A DNA stretch of 64,000 nucleotides from Pseudomonas sp. J452 (GTDB lineage Bacteria > Pseudomonadota > Gammaproteobacteria > Pseudomonadales > Pseudomonadaceae), in NCBI RefSeq assembly GCF_024666525.1, contig NZ_CP088294.1, forward strand, positions 3,968,001 to 4,032,000, written 5' to 3'. A program made the translations under genes and the position numbers. Below, piece by piece: positions 26,862 through 35,200 of this stretch. The notes under the pieces were generated by a model. The model ran no database searches, was not told the DNA's origin, and saw nothing but the letters and a program-made list of their open reading frames with translations. How positions within the stretch are numbered: position 1 is the stretch's first letter; the number at the start of each line of letters is the position of its first letter.

Positions 26862-27692
26862 TTAACTTGCTCCTAAGCCCAACCCCTCTAGATACGCTCC
26901 CATGTACTTTCGAACCAACATGCGCGTGAACGCTACATAGGCCTCCTGAGGTGAGAGTAAAGTCAGAAGATCGTCCAGATCGGCCCCCGGATCACGCCCT
27001 TCCTCAAGGGCTGCAACGGTGTGCCGAATCGCAGCCATGACAGTGCGCTGATGGCGAGCTCGCATCTGCAATAACTCGGCCCGTGCTAGACCAAGATAGT
27101 GGATGCTTATCTCTCCTTTTTTACTCGCCCGCCCATTCTTCACCGCTGGTTCAACCCTGCCATCCTCTAGGAAAACTAGATGGTCTTCTGGATCATCGAT
27201 GCATGGATTGAGGAGTAAAGGCGCTTCATTGCGAAGACCCCGGGGGCCAATTGCTCGGGTCGCTTCATCCTCTAAGGGGAAGTAGCTTGCCTTTCCGATG
27301 ACCCTGGCTCGAGCATCATAATCCAGCTGTGTTCGAGGGCGATTGCAGTCTGCACATGCGATGAGGAGGTTTGGCCAGCTGGCAGCCAGCCAGTAGTAGC
27401 CGTCCTTGCGGATCCTGGTTCTGCGTGGAGGAACAGGGTCAATTACTACTTTGCCTTTCGGCCTGAAATGCTCAATGTCTCCCGACTGAGTTCCCGCAAG
27501 CAGGGATTCGCAGAACACACATTTGCGGCCAAAGATGACCGTCAGATGAGCCCTCACGGCTGGAGATGAATAGGCAGTGAAGCTGAGCTTCGTTTTCGCG
27601 AGCCAAGCAAGGCGGTTGGCTCGGCGCTCGAGTAAGCCTTCTCTCACTAGCCCGTCCGGCGTGCTATCTCTTGGACGATCAATCTTGATCAT
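26862..27692 (-). CDS. HNH endonuclease, PtuB-like partner of the upstream ATPase
   Basis: 276 aa from the ATG at 27692; longer frames reach into the ATPase gene and read as that gene's shadow. HNH-type nuclease with C58-x2-C61 (CVFC), H75 in DIEHFRPKG, N108 in SWPNLLIAC and C113-x2-C116-N117 (CADCN). This EHFRPK ... CxxCN arrangement is that of Septu PtuB and related nucleases, and all residues are intact. It overlaps the ATPase gene end by 14 nt, so the two are co-translated. The C-terminal 120 residues are helical. Probably the nuclease effector of the pair, released or activated by the ATPase. Confidence 0.75.
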   Translation of the reverse strand: MIKIDRPRDSTPDGLVREGLLERRANRLAWLAKTKLSFTAYSSPAVRAHLTVIFGRKCVFCESLLAGTQSGDIEHFRPKGKVVIDPVPPRRTRIRKDGYYWLAASWPNLLIACADCNRPRTQLDYDARARVIGKASYFPLEDEATRAIGPRGLRNEAPLLLNPCIDDPEDHLVFLEDGRVEPAVKNGRASKKGEISIHYLGLARAELLQMRARHQRTVMAAIRHTVAALEEGRDPGADLDDLLTLLSPQEAYVAFTRMLVRKYMGAYLEGLGLGAS

Positions 27693-29733
27693 GGCGCCCC
27701 ACGTTCCCGATGGCAGGCCGAGGAGAAACCTGATCCATGACATATCGCAAACGGGATACGGTTCTATCTGACATCGCGCGCGCACTAACACTTGGTTGAG
27801 CGGGTATGTCATCAATCCCAGAGGAATCCAAGAGTTGCAACGCGAGTCGTTCGCGGCGCGTAGCGCCTAAATAGCGATCATCAGTTAAGCGCTGCACCAA
27901 CTCTGTAAGCCTCGTCTCTTCATCTTCAGTCCGATCAGGAGTCTCAACCAGAGATTCATACTCACGAATTTCATCCTCCATTTGAGGATCAGCCGTGCTT
28001 CGCAATCCAAAATGCTCGGATGACAACAGCTGCTCCACTCGCAGCCTAGATACAGAAGGCAAGTCCTCCAAGGCATAAATATGTCCTAGCTTGTCCCGGC
28101 GTAGCACCGCAACCTCTCCTGAATATAGCCCTCTGAGACAGAGCGGGTCATGGGTGCTGTAGAGGAATTGCACGCGTGGAAAGGCTTTGCGGAGTGCGGA
28201 GAGACATTGGAGTCGCCATGCGGGATGGAAGTGGTTACCTAGCTCATCAATGATCACCACCCCTTCAGCCGACTCCAATGTTGAGCCTGACCAATAGAGT
28301 ATCCGCATGATGTCCACCGCCATTCCGAGCATCGACTGATAGCCGTCGCTCAAATGCGAGAACTTCCTGCCAGCCACGCTACCAACCTGCAGAGTTACGG
28401 CGCCGGTCTCTGGATCTCGCCTAACCGAAAGCTGGTGCTCCTGAGGCATAAGGCTGGCCAGCACGCTGTTTACCTCTTCCAAGCGATCTACTTCTAGCGT
28501 GGATAGCCATTCGGCTGGGTCGCTTAGAGGAAGAAACGGATCGAACAAGTTGTCAATCTTCGCGTGTGCTTCGCCAGCTTTCGGCTTGTGTCGCCCCCTT
28601 GGCAGCAACCTAGTCGCTCCGTATGCCAAGACCAAAGAACGAGAGTGGCTAACGTTGAACTCAATCGGCTTGTTACGGTGCAGCTTCATGATTATGTCGT
28701 CTTCACCACCGACAATTGAAATTCTCACCTCGCCGTACAAGGCGCCTTCGGATAACAGCTTAGAGCTGCTTAGCTTCAGCTTTTTCGCGTACGCTTTGCC
28801 TGATAGCGCTAGTGCTAGAGCACGCAAAACGGTGCTCTTACCAACACCATTTTCCCCCAGCAGTGCGAAGCTGGGCGCCTGGGGAGACTCCGATAAGCTG
28901 AGGTCAAGATCGAGCACATTTATAGGCCCGAAGTTCTTGATTTTTACGCGACTGATGTACTGGGATTTGGCGCGATACTCGTCAAATCCAATACCCAACT
29001 CGGTATCAATGATTTTTTCAGCCCGCGCGGGTGCCGCCCGCCAATTGGCTCTATTAGCATCGGGTCGCCCAAGACGAACAAGCATTTGTCGCCAAACAGC
29101 ACAGTGGGCTGTGTGACCTAAAGCTTTAGACGCTCGCTCATGATCGGGTGCGATTCCGAACAGTTTTACTTGTTCTGCACGCGAGACAACCAGTTGTGCC
29201 CGATTCAGATCAAGGAGGCCAATTGTTTCGTCCCCACGAACGGTCAACCCCACAACTCGGCCATCATCGAGAAATCGAAGGTGCTCATCGGGATTATCGC
29301 GGCATGGATCAAGCAGAGCCGGTTCTTCTAGGTTCAAGAGCTCGTCGTAGGTTGACCCATATGGCGCTGGGTTGCCTAAGAGAGGAAAGCGGTCGGCTTT
29401 GTATCTATTGCACGTAGCGCAAGCCCAGTAGAGATTCCTCCAGTCAGCATGGAGGTGCCAATACGAAGGGCCCCGGGCTGAACGCCTTGACTCAGGCCCT
29501 CGGGGCCTGAACCTTTCGATAACCCCAGAAGACGCTCGATCAGCGAAGATTTCGCAGTAGCAACAGCGCGCCTCAAACACATCACTAAGAATTGCCCGAA
29601 GCCTTTGGCTATCAGAAGCGGAAAATGGTTTGTAGTAACCTCCCCTTTGGGCTTCAGCTGATTGCTCGACGTAGGGCAAGTTGTACAAAGGCAACAAAAA
29701 ATCAGGGCATTGCGGACGATGGATCGGGGTCAT
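27679..29733 (-). CDS. HNH-like domain fused to ABC/SMC-type ATPase (Septu PtuA-like)
   Basis: 684 aa, ATG start with a GGAAGCAAGG site. Residues 57-115 resemble the HNH fold of the partner protein (CCYC, VIERFRPRG, WRNLYWACATCN), but the first catalytic histidine position is Arg74 instead of His, so this copy is probably inactive. Residues 261-590 form an AAA_15/AAA_21-type ATPase: Walker A GENGVGKST (293-301), LSDGYQSM signature-like segment, Walker B VVIIDELGNHFHP, and STHDPLCL switch. This architecture is like PtuA of Septu, where ATPase and HNH are separate. Here a degenerate HNH copy is fused and the active copy follows in the next gene. Confidence 0.75.
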   Translation of the reverse strand: MTPIHRPQCPDFLLPLYNLPYVEQSAEAQRGGYYKPFSASDSQRLRAILSDVFEARCCYCEIFADRASSGVIERFRPRGPESRRSARGPSYWHLHADWRNLYWACATCNRYKADRFPLLGNPAPYGSTYDELLNLEEPALLDPCRDNPDEHLRFLDDGRVVGLTVRGDETIGLLDLNRAQLVVSRAEQVKLFGIAPDHERASKALGHTAHCAVWRQMLVRLGRPDANRANWRAAPARAEKIIDTELGIGFDEYRAKSQYISRVKIKNFGPINVLDLDLSLSESPQAPSFALLGENGVGKSTVLRALALALSGKAYAKKLKLSSSKLLSEGALYGEVRISIVGGEDDIIMKLHRNKPIEFNVSHSRSLVLAYGATRLLPRGRHKPKAGEAHAKIDNLFDPFLPLSDPAEWLSTLEVDRLEEVNSVLASLMPQEHQLSVRRDPETGAVTLQVGSVAGRKFSHLSDGYQSMLGMAVDIMRILYWSGSTLESAEGVVIIDELGNHFHPAWRLQCLSALRKAFPRVQFLYSTHDPLCLRGLYSGEVAVLRRDKLGHIYALEDLPSVSRLRVEQLLSSEHFGLRSTADPQMEDEIREYESLVETPDRTEDEETRLTELVQRLTDDRYLGATRRERLALQLLDSSGIDDIPAQPSVSARAMSDRTVSRLRYVMDQVSPRPAIGNVGRHDQD

Positions 29734-30168
29734 CCTTGCTTCCTTGAGTCCAAATCTACTGGCGCATCACTGTCGACTTCCACTAGACAGGTCTGACCGA
29801 TTTCACCAGTGAAAGATGAATTTTTATGCGCTAGTAGGGTGAGATTTCAGTACTTGGCAGTAGTATCCCACTACTCCAGCCACGCTCACTAGACTTGGCG
29901 CAAAAGATCTATAGGAATCCCTGCCATTTGCATCTTTCGATGCTTATCCAATTATTTCTTGCGAGGTCGACTTGTGTTGGAAAAACGGTGAGAATGATGA
30001 CTGGACACCCATCCCCCCCATGCCTTAAAACCCTGTGGTTACCTGTTAAATAAACCTTGACTGCTAACTCAGCGCGCAGTGGTCGGGTGATACATGCGGA
30101 TTTCAGGTTGAACTCCAACCCATCCCCTATGTAGCGTAAAGCTACTCCATACCGACCAAGGAATTAGC
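29734..30168. other. Intergenic region upstream of the mvaT-family gene
   Basis: 435 nt with no convincing ORF. It separates divergent genes (ATPase on minus, mvaT on plus) and should carry both promoters. AT content is higher than in the surrounding coding DNA, a usual feature of H-NS-family targets, so autoregulation is possible. No clear operator or attachment site was found. Confidence 0.4.
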
Positions 30169-30525
30169 ATGTCGATTATTGCCGAATACAAAGCCCTCGA
30201 AGCCCAGATCGCCGAGCAGCAAAAGCGCCTCGAAGCCCTCAAAGGCGACGAAAAACTGAAGCGCGAGATCGAGTTTGAAACCAAACTGCGCGCTCTGCTC
30301 GCTGACTACAACTACTCCCTGCGTAACGTGATCGCTCTGCTCGATCCGAATGCTGCCAAGGGTTCCGTCGCGCCGGTGAAAGGTGCTCGTCGCGAGCGCG
30401 CACTCAAACGCTACAAAAACCCTAACAACGGCGAGATTGTGGAAACCAAAGGCGGCAACCACAAGGTGCTGAAGGCTTGGAAAGAGCAGTACGGCGCTGA
30501 AAAAGTTGAGAGCTGGCTGCAGTAA
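30169..30525 (+). CDS. MvaT/MvaU-family xenogeneic silencer
   Basis: 118 aa, ATG with AAGGA upstream. The N-terminal coiled-coil oligomerisation helix (YKALEAQIAEQQKRLEALK) and C-terminal DNA-binding domain (KRYKNPNNGEIVETKGGNHK) are those of pseudomonad MvaT/MvaU, which silence AT-rich horizontally acquired DNA. Whether it is the chromosomal MvaT, MvaU or an island-borne extra copy cannot be decided from the sequence alone. A strong hairpin terminator follows at 30545-30574. A truncated second copy lies at 55471. Confidence 0.9.
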   Translation: MSIIAEYKALEAQIAEQQKRLEALKGDEKLKREIEFETKLRALLADYNYSLRNVIALLDPNAAKGSVAPVKGARRERALKRYKNPNNGEIVETKGGNHKVLKAWKEQYGAEKVESWLQ

Positions 30526-30544
30526 GTTGGTTCAGCCGTACCAG

Positions 30545-30574
30545 AGGGCCGCATTCGCGGCCCTTGTCGTTTTT
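30545..30574 (+). terminator. Rho-independent terminator of the mvaT-family gene
   Basis: Perfect 8-bp stem AGGGCCGC / GCGGCCCT with loop ATTC, followed by TGTCGTTTTT, 19 nt after the mvaT stop codon. Confidence 0.85.
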
Positions 30575-30735
30575 GGATTAGACGTGACTCGCAATGAAGA
30601 GAAGGCGCTCTGGGCAATTGCGCTGACGGAGTACGGTGCCGAATCCCTGGAACGGAAAGTCCTCGGGTTCTTTGTTGTTGAGGCGCCGACCTGTATAAGG
30701 TTGAGTCGAAGTCCACTTCCCTTCTGGTGATCTAG

Positions 30736-30921
30736 ATGAAGCAAGCACACGAAGAGGTGAAACGCCGCTCCCGCGTGGCTCATGTCGAGGCCACCAACAA
30801 CCTTGCGGGCGCTCAGATGAGCCCTTTCATGTCCTCGAAAATGGCTGACTACGTGAAAGGCCGCCTTTCCTCTGCTGAGCTTGTGGCAGCCGCAAAGGCT
30901 CGCTACGGAGTCCATGACTGA
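30736..30921 (+). CDS. VbhA-like antitoxin-domain small protein (orphan)
   Basis: 61 aa, ATG start, weak ribosome site. Residues SRVAHVEATNNLAGAQMS and DYVKGRLSSAELVAA resemble the VbhA-type antitoxin helix pair, in which ..YxxGxISxxEL.. inhibits Fic-domain toxins. No Fic (HPFxxGNG) protein is encoded nearby, so it is either an orphan antitoxin or a relic. Family call is moderate. Confidence 0.5.
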   Translation: MKQAHEEVKRRSRVAHVEATNNLAGAQMSPFMSSKMADYVKGRLSSAELVAAAKARYGVHD

Positions 30922-30974
30922 GCCAGTCGACTGTTTGTAAGCCATGGCCTTTCTAGATGTGATCTCTCACCAGG

Positions 30975-31781
30975 CTAGGCTACCGACAATGTCTCTCCAG
31001 CAGCCACGTCTTTCTCCACGAGACTGACAGTCCAGTGACCACCCTCTTCTCGAACGGGATGAAGTAGGTCGTAGGTCTTTATCATGTCGAGCAAACCGGA
31101 ATGGCCGTAGATGCTCGGCGAAAACGCAGGATCGGTGCGCTTAAGGTACCCGCCTAGTGAGCTAAGGGTGACCTTGCCTTCGCTGGCCCCACCTGCGAGT
31201 AGTGACACAGCCTCGACGACAAAACGAGGCCTACGTTTTACGGCTGGCTTGACCGGCTCTGGCTTGATTTCCGGTTTCGGTATGCAGCCGGTTCTCACTT
31301 GCTGCTTAGCGGGTGAGTCTCCAGCGTGTTGCGTTTCGACTTCTGGTCGAACCCACTCAAAGAACTCATCACTGGCATTCCGCAGAGCATCGGGTGTCTT
31401 GGGCTCGCCCACAATGCATACGGTTGCCCCCCGTTCGCGTAGTTTCCGGCAAAGGTAGGCGAAGTCTGAATCGCTGGTCACGAGGCAAAACGTATCCGCC
31501 CGCTGGTCAAACATTGCCTCCATGGCATCAAGGGCCAGGGCAATGTCAGCGGTGTTCTTGCCTGCAGCGTATTGGTATTGCAGACATGGCGTGAAGGCCT
31601 GTCGAACCAAAGCTTCCTGCCATTTGTTGGAAAGAGTGCTGTGATTGCCATACCCCCTGCGAAGGACGACACGCCCGAACTGCGCCACGACACGAAGCGC
31701 ATGATCGAGAATATCGGGGGAGACGTTGTCGCAGTCCACGAGAACCGCTACGCGTGTTTCTCCACTGGGTAGAAAGCTCAT
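30975..31781 (-). CDS. NYN-domain RNase-like protein with C-terminal LOTUS/OST-HTH domain
   Basis: 268 aa from the ATG at 31781, chosen for AGGAG 5 nt upstream. N-terminal NYN (PIN-like) nuclease domain: VAVLVDCDNV (Asp16 and Asp18), KNTADIALALDAM and TSDSDFAYLCRKLRERG supply the acidic cluster. After a Pro/Lys-rich linker (PKPEIKPEPVKPAVKR), residues about 195-255 form a LOTUS/OST-HTH RNA-binding fold (LSSLGGYLKRTDPAFSP). Such NYN-LOTUS proteins are predicted ribonucleases of unknown biological target. It is monocistronic and convergent with the small VbhA-like gene. Confidence 0.8.
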   Translation of the reverse strand: MSFLPSGETRVAVLVDCDNVSPDILDHALRVVAQFGRVVLRRGYGNHSTLSNKWQEALVRQAFTPCLQYQYAAGKNTADIALALDAMEAMFDQRADTFCLVTSDSDFAYLCRKLRERGATVCIVGEPKTPDALRNASDEFFEWVRPEVETQHAGDSPAKQQVRTGCIPKPEIKPEPVKPAVKRRPRFVVEAVSLLAGGASEGKVTLSSLGGYLKRTDPAFSPSIYGHSGLLDMIKTYDLLHPVREEGGHWTVSLVEKDVAAGETLSVA

Positions 31782-32215
31782 CCATGCTCCTATCAAATCT
31801 AGTTACGCTACCGCTTAGGCTTTCTACGCGGCAAGCCGATCATACTGAATACCCTGCTGCATAGGTATCTGGGGTAGATACGACTTGGACTTCTCCGGAG
31901 CAGACGGGCATAGGCGAGCTCCTACTTTACCTGGGGCTAACGCAGGCACTTGGATCCAGACGGGTTTGCCCACAACGCCATAGAGTCCACCTTCGGCCAA
32001 AAGCGGACTACTCCACAGTGATAAACCAGACCTCTGCTGAGGCTTGGAAGGGCCGCATTCGCGGCTCTTGTTGTTTCGGGGGTAGACAGAATGCTCCCCA
32101 GCAGATCTTGGATTTCCTGATGTTTTCTTTTGGCTGCTCATAAAGACGGCTATTGATAGACTGGAAAAATTTAGCGCGCGAAACAAGCGCTAGCAGTAAT
32201 CAAAAGGAATTCGTT
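31782..32215. other. Intergenic region before the Type ISP gene
   Basis: 434 nt. It contains one copy of the dispersed CGGCCAAAAGCGG motif (31994-32006) and, at 32049-32068, a hairpin copy related to the mvaT terminator although no plus-strand gene precedes it. A minus-strand frame here was rejected for poor composition. The promoter of the ISP gene should lie in the last 100 nt. Confidence 0.45.
32049..32076 (+). terminator. Orphan terminator-like hairpin related to the mvaT terminator
   Basis: AGGGCCGC ATTC GCGGCTCT, with one imperfect pair, followed by TGTTGTTTC. It shares 17 nt with the mvaT terminator. With no gene upstream on this strand, it is a relic of a lost gene or a generic repeat. 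Confidence 0.4.
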
Positions 32216-35200
32216 ATGTCCGCCCTTTCTGCCCTGCTCGACACCTACCGCTCCGCCTCTGTTACCGAACGCGAAAAAGGCACCTACTTCGAAGAGCTGA
32301 TCTGCGCCTACCTGCGCAACGAAGCAACCTACCGCGATCTTTACGAAAAGGTATGGACGTATGCCGAATGGGCGAAGGAGCAAGGTCTTAGTGGTAAGGA
32401 CGCAGGTATTGATCTGGTAGCGCGCACCCAAGGCACCGGTGAGTACCACGCTATCCAGTGCAAGCTTTACGCCGAAGACTACAAAGTCCAGAAAAAGGAC
32501 ATCGACAGCTTCTTCACCGCCTCGGGCAAAGCTCCGTTCACTCACAGGATCATCGTTGCAACCACCAACAACTGGAGCGAACACGCCGAGGACGCATTGC
32601 AGGGGCAACACCAGACGATCAATAAGATCGACCTGCAAGCTTTGGAAGAAAGCCAGATCGACTGGGCCAAATACCAGCCCAACCAAACCGTCGCGCTCAA
32701 GACCAAGAAGCAACTGCGCGAACATCAGCAAACCGCACTGAACGCCACCGCTGCAGGCCTCAAAGAGGCCGAGCGCGGCAAGCTGATCATGGCCTGTGGC
32801 ACGGGCAAGACCTTCACCAGCCTGAAGATTGCCGAGCGTCTGGCCGGCAAAGGCAAGCGCGTGCTCTTCCTTGTGCCCAGCCTGTCTCTGCTGTCGCAGA
32901 CCCTCACCGAATGGACGCAGGAAAGCGAAACCCCGCTGCACAGCTTCGCCGTCTGCTCGGACAGCGATGTAGGTAAGAAGCGCAAGGCCGATGAGGATAC
33001 CCCGCAGGTCTTCGCTCACGAACTGCGCTACCCGGCCACTACCAAGGCAGATCGCCTAGCGGCGGAAATGCTTAAGCGCCACGATACCGAGCACATGAGC
33101 GTGGTGTTCTCCACCTACCACTCCATTGACGTGATCAGCCGTGCCCAGCATGAGCACGGCCTGGCAGCTTTTGATCTGATCATCTGTGACGAAGCCCACC
33201 GCACCACTGGCGCGACCTTTGACGATGATGATGAAAGCACCTTCGTGCGCGTTCACGACGCCGACTACATCCGCGCTACCAAGCGCCTTTACATGACCGC
33301 CACGCCGCGTATCTACGGTGACAGCGCCAAGGTTAAGGCCGAGTCCGGCGAAGTCACCCTCTGCTCGATGGATGACGAGGCGCTTTACGGCAAAGAGCTG
33401 TTCGTCATTAACTTCTCCGAGGCCGTACAGCGCGGCCTGCTCACCGACTACAAGGTTCTGGTACTCACCGTCGAAGAGAGCATTGTCAGTCGTCGACTTC
33501 AGGAACTCCTGAAAGACGAAGACAACCAGCTCAAGGTGGACGATGCCGCCAAAATCGTCGGCTGCTGGAAGGCGCTGGCCAAACAAGGGCTAGCTGAAAA
33601 CTTGGTGGGTGATGATCAGCCTATGAAGCGCGCTGTAGCCTTCTGCCAGGTCATCTCGCCCAACTACAAGGGCACCAAGCACAAGGTCAGCTCGATCAAC
33701 ATCGCCAGCATGTTCCAGTCGGTGGTTGAGGCTTACCAGGAGTCAGAAGACATCGACGAGGCCTCGCGCATCATCTGCGAAGCTGCACACGTCGATGGCG
33801 GCATGAATGCCAGTCAGAAGGAAGCCAAGCTCAACTGGCTCAAGGAAGAACCCCCAACCAATACCTGCCGCATCCTCAGCAACGTGCGCTGCCTATCCGA
33901 GGGCGTGGATGTACCGGCGCTGGACGCAGTGCTCTTCCTCACCCCGCGTAATTCCCAGGTAGACGTGGTGCAGTCTGTAGGTAGGGTGATGCGCAACGCG
34001 CCGGGCAAGAAGCGCGGTTATGTCGTACTGCCCGTGGTCATCCCAGCCGGTATGGAGCCGCACGAAGCGCTCAACGACAACCAGACCTACAAGGTCGTTT
34101 GGCAGGTGCTCCAGGCCCTGCGCTCGCACGACGACAGCTTCGACGCCATGGTCAACAAACTCGACCTGATCGGGTCAGACCCGCGCAAGATGGAAGTCAT
34201 TGCCATCACCGATAAGGCCGATAAGAAGGCGAAGAAAGCCAGCGGCACGAGCAACGGGCAGGCCGGCAAAGGCCAATACGGCATCGGCGAGAAGCGTCCT
34301 CGGCACGATGCCGAAGGCCAGATGACTAAGCAGGCCGAGCTGACCTATGAAGTAGGCGAAATCGAAAAGGCCATCTACGCCAAGATCGTCGATAAGTGTG
34401 GCAACCGCCACCACTGGGAAGACTGGGCAAACGACATCGCCAAGATCGCCCGCACCCACATAGACCGCATCCAGGGCATTTTGGAAACCCCGGCCAACAC
34501 ACAAGAGCAGGCAGCTTTCAATGCCTTCGCCGCCGAGTTGCGAGACGACCTCAACGACAGCATCAGTGACGGCGAGATTGTCGAAATGCTCGCCCAGCAC
34601 CTGGTAACCAAGCCAGTGTTCGACGCTCTCTTCGAGGAATACAGCTTCGCCAGCCACAATCCCATGTCCATGGCCATGCAAGGTGTGCTTGACGCGCTCC
34701 ACGAACACCGCCTGGATAAGGAAGCCGACACCCTAGAGAAGTTCTACACCAGCGTGCGCCAACGCGCTTCTGGCATCGACAGCGCCGCAGGTAAGCAGAA
34801 GATCATCGTCGAGTTATACGAAAAGTTTTTTGCTAATGCTTTTCCTCGGATGCGAGACAAGCTTGGCATCGTCTACACCCCAGTCGAGGTAGTGGACTTC
34901 ATCCTGCACAGCGTCAACCATCTGCTGCAACAAGAGTTCGGCCAGACCCTGGGCAGCAAGGGCGTTCACATCATCGACCCGTTCACCGGCACCGGTACCT
35001 TCGTCACTCGCCTGATCCAATCGGGCTTGATCAAGCCGGAAGAGCTTCCTCACAAGTACAAGCACGAGATCCACGCCAACGAACTGGTGCTTCTGGCGTA
35101 TTACATCGCCGCCATCAATATCGAAGCGGCTTACCACGGCGAAGTGATCGACGAATACACGCCGTTTGAAGGTATTTGCCTGACTGATACCTTCCAAATG

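Noticed and set aside
30506..30730. 74-codon plus-strand frame after mvaT
   Set aside because: It runs through the mvaT end and terminator and has no supporting site.
31824..32186. 120-codon minus-strand frame before the Type ISP gene
   Set aside because: Composition is unlike the neighbours, there is no ribosome site, and it spans a repeat motif and a terminator-like hairpin.
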